64,000 nt of DNA from Streptomyces changanensis (lineage in GTDB: Bacteria > Actinomycetota > Actinomycetes > Streptomycetales > Streptomycetaceae), in NCBI RefSeq assembly GCF_024600715.1, contig NZ_CP102332.1, positions 5,766,001 to 5,830,000 on the forward strand, in the 5' to 3' direction. The notes below the pieces were generated by a model. It worked only from the letters and a program-made list of their open reading frames with translations. It did not search any database and was not told where the DNA came from. Of the stretch, positions 51,994 to 60,153 are shown in pieces. The position numbers and the translations under genes were made by a program. Numbering within the stretch: position 1 is the stretch's first letter; each line of letters opens with the position of its first letter.

Positions 51994-53042
51994 CCCGGCT
52001 CATCCCCTCGCCGGTCGTCGTCGACATCAGCTGCGGAGCGATGGACGACCTGGCCGGCCTCCTCGCCGACCAGCGGATCTCCGCCTCCGGCAAGCTCGCC
52101 GTGGCGATCAGCAACGGCTCCGGGCAGGCGCTGCGCGAGAAGCTCGCGCCGCTGCTCCCGGACGCCGACTGGTACGCCGTGGCCGACGGCAGCATCGACT
52201 CCGCCGTCCGTCTCGCCGACGCCATGAGGGGCAAGCGGTACGACGCCGTGGTCGGCCTCGGCGGCGGCAAGATCATCGACGTGGCGAAGTACGCCGCTGC
52301 GCGGGTCGGCGTGCCCATGGTGTCGGTCGCGACGAACCTGTCGCACGACGGCATCTGCTCGCCGGTCTCCACCCTCGACAACGACAACGGCCGCGGCTCC
52401 TACGGCGTCCCCTCGCCGATCGCCATGGTCATCGACCTCGACGTGATCCGGGACGCCCCGGCGCGGTTCGTCCGCTCCGGCATCGGCGACGCGATCTCCA
52501 ACATCTCGGCCATCGCCGACTGGGAGCTGTCGCACCGGCACACCGGCGAACAGGTCGACGGCCTCGCCGCCGCCATGGCCCGCACGGCGGGTGAGGCGGT
52601 GCTGCGCCACCCGGGGAGCGTCGCGGACGACGAGTTCCTCATCGTGCTGGCCGAGGCCCTCGTCCTGACCGGCATCGCCATGTCGATCAGCGGCGACACC
52701 CGTCCCGCGTCGGGCGCCTGCCACGAGATCTCCCACGCCTTCGACCTGCTCTACCCGGCGCGTTCCGCGCTCCACGGCGAGCAGGTCGGCCTCGGCGCCG
52801 CCTTCGCCATGCACCTGCGCGGCGCCCGCGAGGAGTCGTCGCTCTTCGCCGAGGTCCTGCGCCGGCACGGCCTGCCGGTGCTGCCCGAGGAGATCGGGTT
52901 CTCCCCGGACGAGTTCGTGCGCGCCGTCGAGTACGCGCCGCAGACCCGCCCGGGGCGCTTCACCGTCCTGGAGCACCTCGACCTGTCCACCGACCAGATC
53001 AGGGACGCGTACGCCGACTATGCCAAGACCATCCGTAGCTGA
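51981..53042 (+). CDS. sn-glycerol-1-phosphate dehydrogenase family protein (EgsA/AraM-like)
   Basis: A 353-residue member of the iron-containing alcohol dehydrogenase superfamily, clearly of the glycerol-1-phosphate dehydrogenase branch: GLGGGKIIDVAKYAAARVGVPMVSVATNLSHDGICSP matches the archaeal GGG.xIDVAK...SHDGIASP pattern. The metal ligands are Asp in SGIGDAISN, His in CHEISHAFD and His in LHGEQVGLG. It would reduce dihydroxyacetone phosphate to sn-glycerol-1-phosphate, the archaeal stereoisomer. GTG start; 13-bp overlap upstream and 23-bp overlap downstream indicate one operon. A different C3 or polyol substrate remains possible. Confidence 0.85.
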   Translation: MPVLTRLIPSPVVVDISCGAMDDLAGLLADQRISASGKLAVAISNGSGQALREKLAPLLPDADWYAVADGSIDSAVRLADAMRGKRYDAVVGLGGGKIIDVAKYAAARVGVPMVSVATNLSHDGICSPVSTLDNDNGRGSYGVPSPIAMVIDLDVIRDAPARFVRSGIGDAISNISAIADWELSHRHTGEQVDGLAAAMARTAGEAVLRHPGSVADDEFLIVLAEALVLTGIAMSISGDTRPASGACHEISHAFDLLYPARSALHGEQVGLGAAFAMHLRGAREESSLFAEVLRRHGLPVLPEEIGFSPDEFVRAVEYAPQTRPGRFTVLEHLDLSTDQIRDAYADYAKTIRS

Positions 53043-53799
53043 ACTCCGCCCGGTCGTCCATCCGGCCGGGGTCAAGGACCGCCGCAGCGGAGAGCACTGG
53101 GGCGGCCGCCTCTACATGCGCGAGATCTCCCTGCGCATCACCCGGCTGCTGGTCACCACGCGGGTCACCCCGAACCAGCTGACGTACGTGATGACCCTCG
53201 CGGGCGTCCTCGCCGCTCCGGCGCTGCTGGTCCCGGGCATCCCGGGCGCGCTCCTCGGCGCGCTGATGGTCCAGCTCTACCTGCTGCTCGACTGCGTCGA
53301 CGGCGAGGTCGCCCGCTGGAAGAAGCAGTTCTCGCTCTCCGGCGTGTACCTGGACCGGGTCGGCGCCTACCTGTGCGACGCGGCGGTCCTCGTCGGCTTC
53401 GGCCTGCGCGCGGCCGACCTGTGGGGGAGCGGCCGGATCGACTGGCTGTGGGCCTTCCTCGGCACCCTCGCCGCGCTCGGCGCCATCCTCATCAAGGCGG
53501 AGACCGACCTCGTCGGCGTCGCCCGTCACCAGGGCGGCCTGCCGCCCGTGAAGGAGGCCGCGGCCGAGCCGCGCTCGTCCGGCATGGCGCTCGCCCGCAG
53601 GGCCGCCGCCGCGCTGAGGTTCCACCGGCTCGTCCTCGGCATCGAGGCGTCGCTGCTCATCGTGGTGCTGGCCGTCGCGGACACGGTCCGGGGCGACCTC
53701 TTCTTCAGCCGCCTGGGCGTCGCCGTCCTCGCCGCCATCGCCCTGCTGCAGACGCTGCTGCACCTGGTGTCCGTCCTCGTGTCCAGCAGGCTGAGGTGA
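53020..53799 (+). CDS. second CDP-alcohol phosphotransferase-like membrane protein
   Basis: A 259-residue membrane protein with the family core at D91-C-V-D94-G-E-V-A-R99, G108 and D112, but the fourth catalytic aspartate position, expected at 116, is Ala (GVYLDRVGAYLCD). In characterised enzymes this Asp is the general base, so catalysis may differ or be lost. Helices MTLAGVLAAPALLVPG, LMVQLYLLLDCVD and later pairs give about six membrane passes. It overlaps the preceding gene by 23 bp. Partner of the larger phosphotransferase in the same operon. Confidence 0.8.
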   Translation: MPRPSVAELRPVVHPAGVKDRRSGEHWGGRLYMREISLRITRLLVTTRVTPNQLTYVMTLAGVLAAPALLVPGIPGALLGALMVQLYLLLDCVDGEVARWKKQFSLSGVYLDRVGAYLCDAAVLVGFGLRAADLWGSGRIDWLWAFLGTLAALGAILIKAETDLVGVARHQGGLPPVKEAAAEPRSSGMALARRAAAALRFHRLVLGIEASLLIVVLAVADTVRGDLFFSRLGVAVLAAIALLQTLLHLVSVLVSSRLR

Positions 53800-53803
53800 C
53801 GCC

Positions 53804-54676
53804 GTGAAGCTCGGTGCCGTCATCATCACCATGGGCGACCGCCCCGACGACCTGAACGCCCTCATCGAGTCCGTCGCCCGCCAGGAGGGCGAGCCGGTCG
53901 AGGTCGTCGTCGTCGGCAACGGCGCCCCCGTCCGCGGGGTCCCCGGCTGGGTCCGCACCGTCGACCTGCCCGAGAACCTCGGCATCCCCGGCGGCCGGAA
54001 CGTCGGCATCGAGGCGTTCGGCCCGAACGGCTCCGACGTCGACGCGCTGCTCTTCCTCGACGACGACGGGCTGCTCCCCGGCAAGGACACCGCGGAGCTC
54101 CTGCGGGCCGCGTTCGCCGCCGACCCGCGGCTCGGGATCGTCAGCTTCCGCATCGCCGACCCGGAGACGGGCGTCACGCAGCGGCGCCACGTGCCCCGGC
54201 TGCGCGCCTCCGACCCGATGCGCTCCTCGCGCGTCACGACCTTCCTGGGCGGGGCGAGCGCCGTGCGCACGAAGGTCATCGCCGAGGTGGGGCCCCTGCC
54301 GGGCGAGTTCTTCTACGCGCACGAGGAGACCGACCTCGCCTGGCGGGCGCTGGACGCCGGCTGGATGATCGACTACCGGTCCGACATGGTGCTCCACCAC
54401 CCCACGACCGCCCCGTCCCGGCACGCCGTCTACCACCGCATGGTGGCGCGGAACCGGGTGTGGCTGGCCCGCCGCAACCTGCCGGCGCCGCTGGTCCCGG
54501 TGTACGTCGGGGTGTGGCTGCTGCTGACCCTGCTGAGGCGCCCGTCGGGGGCCGCGCTGAAGGCGTGGTTCGGGGGCTTCAAGGAGGGCTGGACGACCCC
54601 CTGCGGGCCGCGGCGCCCCATGAGGTGGCGCACGGTGTGGCGCCTCACGCGACTGGGCCGCCCGCCCGTCATCTGA
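53804..54676 (+). CDS. GT2 family glycosyltransferase
   Basis: A 290-residue GT-A fold glycosyltransferase. It starts KLGAVIITMGDRPDDLNALIESV, has the GIPGGRNVGIEAF donor loop, LLFLDDDGLL (DxD-type metal site) and EVGPLPGEFFYAHEETDLAWRALDAGW, as in rhamnosyl- or galactosyl-transferases of surface polysaccharides. The C-terminal LVPVYVGVWLLLTLL suggests membrane attachment. GTG start five bases after the previous stop region. It would add sugar to the lipid- or polymer-linked intermediate. Confidence 0.88.
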   Translation: MKLGAVIITMGDRPDDLNALIESVARQEGEPVEVVVVGNGAPVRGVPGWVRTVDLPENLGIPGGRNVGIEAFGPNGSDVDALLFLDDDGLLPGKDTAELLRAAFAADPRLGIVSFRIADPETGVTQRRHVPRLRASDPMRSSRVTTFLGGASAVRTKVIAEVGPLPGEFFYAHEETDLAWRALDAGWMIDYRSDMVLHHPTTAPSRHAVYHRMVARNRVWLARRNLPAPLVPVYVGVWLLLTLLRRPSGAALKAWFGGFKEGWTTPCGPRRPMRWRTVWRLTRLGRPPVI

Positions 54677-54784
54677 CAAGCTCGGATCCGGCGGCCCGGC
54701 CGCCCCCGGGGACGGGCCGCCCCCGCCCCGGGGACCGGGCCGCACCCCACCGCCCCCGCATCGTGAACACGAAAGTTTCGACCT

Positions 54785-55714
54785 GTGAGTGAGACGACCC
54801 GCGACCGAGCGGTCGCCGTGAGTGTCCCGCCCTCGCCCGACGACGGCCTGTCGCCGGCCGAGCTGGCCGCCAAGTACGGCCTGTCGGTGAGCGGCGCCCG
54901 TCCGGGGCTGGCGGAGTACGTCCGGCAGCTGTGGGGTCGGCGCCACTTCATCATGACGTTCTCCCGGGCGAAGCTCACGGCCCAGTACAGCCAGGCCAAG
55001 CTCGGCCAGCTGTGGCAGGTGGCGACGCCGCTGCTGAACGCCGCGGTCTACTTCGCGATCTTCGGGTTGATCCTCGAAGCGGGCCGGGGCATGGACAAGA
55101 AGGTCTACGTCCCGTTCCTGGTGACGGGCGTCTTCGTCTTCATGTTCACGCAGACGTCCGTCATGTCCGGCGTGAAGTCGATCTCCGGCAATCTGGGCCT
55201 GGTGCGGGCGCTGCACTTCCCCCGGGCCGCGCTGCCCATCTCGCTGGCGCTCCAGCAGCTCCAGCAGCTGCTGTACTCGATGCTGGTGCTCTTCGTCATC
55301 GTGGCGCTGTGCGGCAGCTACCCCTCGCTCAGCTGGCTGCTGATCGTCCCCGCGCTGGTGCTCCAGTTCCTCTTCAACACCGGCCTGGCCATGATCATGG
55401 CGAGGCTCGGCAGCAAGACGCCGGACCTCGCCCAGCTGATGCCGTTCATCATGCGGACCTGGATGTACGCCTCGGGCGTCATGTTCTCCATCCCGATCAT
55501 GCTGCGGGACAAACCGGCCTGGATCGCCGACGTCCTGATGTACAACCCGGCGGCCGTCTACATGGACCTCATCCGCTTCGCGCTGATCGAGGGCTACACC
55601 TCCGACAACCTGCCCGACCACGTGTGGCTCGCCGCGCTCCTGTGGGCGGTCGTCGTCGGCGTCGCCGGTTTCGTGTTCTTCTGGAAGGCTGAGGAGCGGT
55701 ACGGCCGTGGCTGA
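54785..55714 (+). CDS. ABC-2 polysaccharide export permease (TagG/Wzm-like)
   Basis: A 309-residue ABC-2 permease with six hydrophobic helices. FIMTFSRAKLTAQYSQAKLGQLWQVATPLLNAAVYFAIFGLIL is the cytoplasmic gate helix and first membrane segment typical of TagG/Wzm; the C-terminal half has IMRTWMYASGVMFSIPIMLRD and YNPAAVYMDLIR. It forms the channel for an undecaprenyl- or lipid-linked glycan. GTG start after a 108-bp gap that contains CGAAA-G-TTTCG and GC-rich hairpins, perhaps an internal promoter. Confidence 0.92.
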   Translation: MSETTRDRAVAVSVPPSPDDGLSPAELAAKYGLSVSGARPGLAEYVRQLWGRRHFIMTFSRAKLTAQYSQAKLGQLWQVATPLLNAAVYFAIFGLILEAGRGMDKKVYVPFLVTGVFVFMFTQTSVMSGVKSISGNLGLVRALHFPRAALPISLALQQLQQLLYSMLVLFVIVALCGSYPSLSWLLIVPALVLQFLFNTGLAMIMARLGSKTPDLAQLMPFIMRTWMYASGVMFSIPIMLRDKPAWIADVLMYNPAAVYMDLIRFALIEGYTSDNLPDHVWLAALLWAVVVGVAGFVFFWKAEERYGRG

Positions 55715-56510
55715 CGAGACCAACGAAGCCCGCCCCGCGGGCTCGCGCATCCCCACCGTCATCGCCGACGACGTGCACATCGTGTACCGCGTCCACGGGG
55801 GCGGGTCGGCCGGCCGGGGCAGTGCCACGGCCGCCCTCAGCCGCATGCTCCGCGGCGAGAAGGGCGAGAGCCGCGGCGTCCGCACGGTCCACGCCGTGCG
55901 CGGAGTCACCTTCACCGCCTACCGCGGCGAGGCCATCGGCCTCATCGGCACCAACGGCTCCGGCAAGTCGACCCTGCTGCGGGCCATCGCCGGGTTGCTG
56001 CCCACCGAGCGGGGCAAGGTCTACACCGACGGCCAGCCCTCGCTGCTGGGCGTCAACGCGGCCCTGATGGGCGACCTCACCGGTGAGCGCAACGTGATCC
56101 TCGGCGGTCTCGCCATGGGCATGTCCCGCGAGGAGGTCAAGGAGCGCTACCAGGACATCGTCGACTTCTCCGGCATCAACGAGAAGGGCGACTTCATCAC
56201 CCTCCCCATGCGGACGTACTCCTCCGGCATGGGCGCCCGGCTCCGCTTCGCCATCGCGGCCGCCAAGAACCACGACGTCCTCATGATCGACGAGGCGCTG
56301 GCCACCGGCGACCGCAAGTTCCAGATCCGCTCCGAGGAGCGCATCAGGGAGCTGCGCAAGGAGGCAGGCACGGTCTTCCTCGTCAGCCACAGCAACAAGT
56401 CGATCCGGGACACCTGCGACCGCGTCCTGTGGCTGGAAAAGGGCGAACTCCTCATGGACGGGCCGACCGACGAGGTCCTCCGGGCGTACGAGAGGGAGAC
56501 CGGCAGGTAG
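55707..56510 (+). CDS. ABC-type polysaccharide export ATPase (TagH/Wzt-like)
   Basis: A 267-residue ATPase overlapping the permease gene by eight bases. Walker A is GTNGSGKST (about residue 88), the signature region TYSSGMGARLRFAIA, and Walker B VLMIDEALATGDRKF, all close to TagH/Wzt. It lacks the C-terminal carbohydrate-binding domain of some Wzt proteins, so substrate selection probably lies in the permease or lipid end. Together the two proteins would flip the finished glycolipid or polymer to the outer face. Confidence 0.93.
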   Translation: MADETNEARPAGSRIPTVIADDVHIVYRVHGGGSAGRGSATAALSRMLRGEKGESRGVRTVHAVRGVTFTAYRGEAIGLIGTNGSGKSTLLRAIAGLLPTERGKVYTDGQPSLLGVNAALMGDLTGERNVILGGLAMGMSREEVKERYQDIVDFSGINEKGDFITLPMRTYSSGMGARLRFAIAAAKNHDVLMIDEALATGDRKFQIRSEERIRELRKEAGTVFLVSHSNKSIRDTCDRVLWLEKGELLMDGPTDEVLRAYERETGR

Positions 56511-56752
56511 CCCGGCGAGCCCCGCCGAACCGCGCGGACGGCGCAGGTCAGGGCGGCGGAGCCGGTGCGCCCGCCGTCCCGGACGCCCTCGCGTGCCACG
56601 CGCGGAGCCCCTGGCCGGGTCGCGGGGCGTGCTCGGCGTAAGCTGTAGCGGTTCTGATTCGCGCCATGTGTGGTGATAGGTCCGAGGGGCCGGCGGCGTG
56701 TCCGAAATGGGATGTATTGGGTCCGCAGTGTAGAACGGGAGACGTGACGGCC
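56511..56752. other. intergenic region upstream of the hopanoid operon
   Basis: About 240 bp, less GC-rich around 56630-56740 (GGTTCTGATTCGCGCC, GGGATGTATTGGG), which probably holds the hopanoid promoter. No confident -35/-10 pair was found. Confidence 0.4.
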
Positions 56753-56815
56753 ATGACGGAGAACCCCCCACGCGCCGAGGGTCCCGCCGTCCCCGCGACG
56801 GGCAGCGCGCAGTGA
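56753..56815 (+). CDS. candidate 20-residue ORF coupled to hpnC
   Basis: MTENPPRAEGPAVPATGSAQ, whose TGA overlaps the hpnC GTG (GTGA at 56812-56815). A GGGAG lies about ten bases upstream. The overlap suggests it could couple ribosomes onto hpnC, which otherwise lacks a good RBS. Conservation would decide. Confidence 0.35.
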   Translation: MTENPPRAEGPAVPATGSAQ

Positions 56816-57723
56816 CGGCTGTCCGGCAGGCGCGCCCCGACGCCACCGCGCGTACCACGCTCGACAAGGCCGCGGCCGAGAACTTCCCCGTGGCCCCCTT
56901 CTTCCTGCCCCGCGCCTGGCGCGCCGACCTCATGGCCGTCTACGGCTACGCCCGGCTCGTCGACGACATCGGCGACGGCGACCTGGCTTCCGGCGGGGCC
57001 GACGCCCGCCACCTCGGCGCCGACCCCGACGCGGACCCCTCCGCCCTGCTCGACGCCTTCGAGGCCGACCTTCTGCGGGTCTTCGACGCCTCCGGCGCCC
57101 CCTCCCACTCGCTGCTGCGCGCCCTGCGGCCCACCGTGCGCCGCCACGCCCTGACCCCCGAGCCGTTCCTCGCGCTCGTCGAGGCGAACCGCCAGGACCA
57201 GCACGTGCGCCGCTACGCCGGCTACGGCGACCTGGTCGCCTACTGCGAGCTCTCCGCCAACCCCGTGGGCCGGCTCGTCCTCGCGATCACCGGCACCACC
57301 ACCCCCGAGCGCGTCCGCCGCTCCGACGCCGTCTGCACCGCCCTGCAGATCGTCGAACACCTCCAGGACGTCGCCGAGGACCTCGGCCGCGACCGGATCT
57401 ACCTGCCCGCCGAGGACATGGCCCGCTTCCACGTCACCGAGGCCGACCTGGCCGCCCCCACCGCCGGCGCCGCGGTCCGGGCGCTCGTCGCGTACGAGGC
57501 GCGGCGGGCCCGCGCCCTGCTGGAGGAGGGGGCGCCGCTCGTCGCGAGCGTGCGCGGCCGGCTCCGGCTGCTGCTCGCCGGGTTCGTCGGCGGCGGCCAC
57601 GCGGCACTCGACGCCATCGCGGCCGCCCGCCACGACGTGCTCCCCGAACCGCCCAGGGCCACCGGGCCCCGCCTGCTCCGCCGGGCGGGAGCGGTGTGGC
57701 GAACAGCGTGCAGAGAGGGGTGA
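56812..57723 (+). CDS. hpnC: hydroxysqualene synthase HpnC
   Basis: A 303-residue trans-isoprenyl-diphosphate-synthase-like protein. The two aspartate-rich motifs are YARLVDDIGDGD and EHLQDVAEDLGRDRIYLPAEDM. In the HpnCDE route HpnC converts presqualene diphosphate to hydroxysqualene. It begins the operon hpnC-hpnD-hpnE-polyprenyl synthase-shc-hpnG. GTG start overlaps a tiny upstream ORF. The soluble enzyme acts at the membrane face. Assignment as HpnC rather than HpnD rests on its first position and EHLQDV motif. Confidence 0.93.
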   Translation: MTAVRQARPDATARTTLDKAAAENFPVAPFFLPRAWRADLMAVYGYARLVDDIGDGDLASGGADARHLGADPDADPSALLDAFEADLLRVFDASGAPSHSLLRALRPTVRRHALTPEPFLALVEANRQDQHVRRYAGYGDLVAYCELSANPVGRLVLAITGTTTPERVRRSDAVCTALQIVEHLQDVAEDLGRDRIYLPAEDMARFHVTEADLAAPTAGAAVRALVAYEARRARALLEEGAPLVASVRGRLRLLLAGFVGGGHAALDAIAAARHDVLPEPPRATGPRLLRRAGAVWRTACREG

Positions 57724-57731
57724 AGGGGACC

Positions 57732-58670
57732 GTGGACACCACGACGCAGCCGCCCCCGCCGGTACAGGCGGCCTACAGCTACTGCGAGGCCGTGACCGCC
57801 CGTCAGGCCCGCAACTTCGCGTACGGCATCAGGCTCCTGCCGACCGCGAAGCGGCAGGCCATGTCGGCGCTGTACGCCTTCTCCCGGCGGGTCGACGACA
57901 TCGGCGACGGCGGCCTCGGCCCCGAGGACAAGCGCAGCCGCCTGGAGGCCACGCGCGAGGTGCTGGACCGCGTCCGGCGCGGCACCGTCACCGACGACGA
58001 CACCGACCCGGTGGCCGTCGCGCTCGCCGACGCGGCCCACCGCTTCCCGCTGCCGCTGGAAGGCTTCGACGAACTCATCGACGGCGTGCTGATGGACGTG
58101 CGCGGCGCGGCCTACGAGACGTGGGACGACCTGCGGGTCTACTGCCGCTGCGTCGCCGGCGCCATCGGCCGGCTCTCCCTCGGCGTGTTCGGCACGGCCC
58201 CGGGCGCGCGCGAGGCCGCCCGCGCCGCCGAGTACGCCGACACCCTGGGACTCGCCCTCCAGCTCACCAACATCCTCCGCGACCTGCGCGAGGACGCCGC
58301 CAACGGCCGCAGCTACCTCCCCGCGGAAGAGCTCGCCAAGTTCGGCTGCTCCGACGGCTTCCGCACCGCCGCCCCACCCGTGGACGGCGACTTCACCGGA
58401 CTCGTCCAGCACCAGGTGCGCCGCGCCCGCGCCCTGTTCGCCGAGGGCTACCGGCTGCTGCCCCTGCTCGACCGGCGCAGCGGCGCGTGCGTCGCCGCGA
58501 TGGCCGGCATCTACCGCCGCCTCCTCGACCGCATCGAACGCGACCCCGGCGCCGTGCTGCGGGGCCGCGTGTCCCTGCCCGGCCACGAGAAGGCGTACGT
58601 CGCCGTGCGCGGTCTGTCCGGCCTCGACGCGCGCACGGTCTCCCGCCGCAGCGAGAGGACGCGCCCGTGA
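57732..58670 (+). CDS. hpnD: presqualene diphosphate synthase HpnD
   Basis: A 312-residue phytoene/squalene-synthase family protein with FSRRVDDIGDGG and NILRDLREDAANGRSYLPAEEL, the two magnesium-diphosphate sites. It condenses two farnesyl diphosphates to presqualene diphosphate for HpnC. The GTG at 57732 follows GAAGGGG; a GTG at 57720 overlapping the hpnC stop is an alternative. The YxxC-type start AYSYCEAVTARQARNFAYGIRLLP is typical of HpnD. Confidence 0.94.
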   Translation: MDTTTQPPPPVQAAYSYCEAVTARQARNFAYGIRLLPTAKRQAMSALYAFSRRVDDIGDGGLGPEDKRSRLEATREVLDRVRRGTVTDDDTDPVAVALADAAHRFPLPLEGFDELIDGVLMDVRGAAYETWDDLRVYCRCVAGAIGRLSLGVFGTAPGAREAARAAEYADTLGLALQLTNILRDLREDAANGRSYLPAEELAKFGCSDGFRTAAPPVDGDFTGLVQHQVRRARALFAEGYRLLPLLDRRSGACVAAMAGIYRRLLDRIERDPGAVLRGRVSLPGHEKAYVAVRGLSGLDARTVSRRSERTRP

Positions 58671-58786
58671 CCCCTGCCGCCACCACCCCCGACGGCCCCC
58701 CGGCGCCCGCCCGCCCGGCGGCCTGCGCCGGTCCCGACCGTGCCCGTCGCCCCCGCCCGGCACGGGGGCGGGGGGCGGTCGCGTGA
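58667..58786 (+). CDS. candidate 39-residue ORF between hpnD and hpnE
   Basis: GTG-initiated, (V)TPAATTPDGPPAPARPAACAG..., Pro/Ala/Arg-rich. It has AGAGGA seven bases upstream and overlaps both neighbours (GTGA at each end), so it would bridge translation from hpnD to hpnE. No family recognised. It may be only a coupling device. Confidence 0.4.
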   Translation: MTPAATTPDGPPAPARPAACAGPDRARRPRPARGRGAVA

Positions 58787-60153
58787 GCGGGCACAGCGCC
58801 GTCGTCGTCGGCGGGGGCCTCGCCGGGGTCACCGCGGCCCTGCGCCTCGCCGACGCCGGGGTGCGGGTCACCCTGCTGGAGGGTCGGCCCCGCCTCGGCG
58901 GCCTGGCGTTCTCGTTCCGGCGCGGCGACCTCACCGTGGACAACGGCCAACACGTCTACCTGCGCTGCTGCTCGGCGTACCGGTGGTTCCTCGACCGCGT
59001 CGGCGGCGCCCACCTCGCGCCCGTCCAGGACCGCCTCGACGTGCCCGTCCTGGACGCCGCCCACCCGCGCGGCCCCCGCCTCGGCCGGCTGCGCCGCACC
59101 GCCCTGCCCGTACCCCTGCACCTCGCGGCCAGCCTCGCCGGCTATCCGCACCTCTCGCTCGCCGAGCGGCTCGGCGTGGGCCGCGCCGCCCTCGCCCTGC
59201 AGGCCCTCGACCCCGCCGACCCCGCCCTCGACGGCGTCGACTTCGCCGGCTGGCTCGCCCGGCACGGCCAGTCCCGCCGCGCCGTCGAGGCGCTGTGGGA
59301 CCTCGTCGGCGTCGCCACGCTCAACGCCACCGCCCCCCACGCCTCACTCGGCCTCGCCGCCATGGTCTTCAAGACCGGTCTGCTCTCCGAGCCCGGTGCC
59401 GCCGACATCGGCTGGGCCCACGTCCCCCTCGGCCACCTCCACGACACGCTCGCCCGCCGCGCCCTCGACGCCCGCGGCGTCCGCGTCGCCGTCCGCACCA
59501 AGGTCACCGCCGTCACCCCCGCCGACGCGGGCCGCTGGGTCGTCGACGTTCCCGGCGACACCCTGGAGGCGGACACCGTCGTCCTCGCCGTCCCGCAGCG
59601 CGAGACCCACGACCTGCTGCCGCCCGGCGCCCTCGCCGCCCCCGGCGACCTGCTGAAGATCGGCACCGCGCCCATCCTCAACGTCCACGTCCTGTACGAC
59701 CGACCCGTACTGCGCCGCCCGTTCTTCGCCGCGCTCGGCTCGCCCGTCCAGTGGGTCTTCGACCGCACCGTCGCCTCCGGCTACGACGGCGGCCAGTACC
59801 TGGCCCTCTCCCAGTCGGCCGCCGGGCACGAGATCGACGCCCCCGTCGCCGAGCTGCGCGCCCGCTACCTGCCGGAGCTGGAGCGGCTGCTGCCGGCCGC
59901 GCGCGGCGCCCGCGTGCACGACTTCTTCGTGACCCGGGAGCGGACGGCGACGTTCGCCCCCACCCCCGGCGTCGGACGGTACCGCCCCGGCACCCGCACC
60001 CACACCCCCGGCCTGTACCTCGCCGGCGCGTGGACCGCCACCGGCTGGCCCGCCACCATGGAAGGAGCGGTGCGCAGCGGCTCCGCCGCCGCGTCCGCCG
60101 CCCTCTCGGCCCTCGGCCGCCCCCACGTACACCCCATCGAGGAGGCGGCATGA
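58783..60153 (+). CDS. hpnE: hydroxysqualene dehydroxylase HpnE (FAD-dependent)
   Basis: A 456-residue flavoprotein of the amine-oxidase/phytoene-desaturase fold. The FAD-binding motif is VVVGGGLAGVTAALRLADAGVRVTLLEGRPRLGGLAFSF at the N-terminus and LYLAGAWTATGWPATMEGAVRSG at the C-terminus. It reduces hydroxysqualene to squalene, completing squalene synthesis from farnesyl diphosphate. GTG start overlaps the small upstream ORF; its stop overlaps the next ATG by four bases. Confidence 0.94.
   Translation: MSGHSAVVVGGGLAGVTAALRLADAGVRVTLLEGRPRLGGLAFSFRRGDLTVDNGQHVYLRCCSAYRWFLDRVGGAHLAPVQDRLDVPVLDAAHPRGPRLGRLRRTALPVPLHLAASLAGYPHLSLAERLGVGRAALALQALDPADPALDGVDFAGWLARHGQSRRAVEALWDLVGVATLNATAPHASLGLAAMVFKTGLLSEPGAADIGWAHVPLGHLHDTLARRALDARGVRVAVRTKVTAVTPADAGRWVVDVPGDTLEADTVVLAVPQRETHDLLPPGALAAPGDLLKIGTAPILNVHVLYDRPVLRRPFFAALGSPVQWVFDRTVASGYDGGQYLALSQSAAGHEIDAPVAELRARYLPELERLLPAARGARVHDFFVTRERTATFAPTPGVGRYRPGTRTHTPGLYLAGAWTATGWPATMEGAVRSGSAAASAALSALGRPHVHPIEEAA

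Noticed and set aside
53020..53799. calling the second CDP-alcohol phosphotransferase a pseudogene
   Set aside because: The reading frame, membrane helices and most of the motif are intact; only one catalytic position differs.
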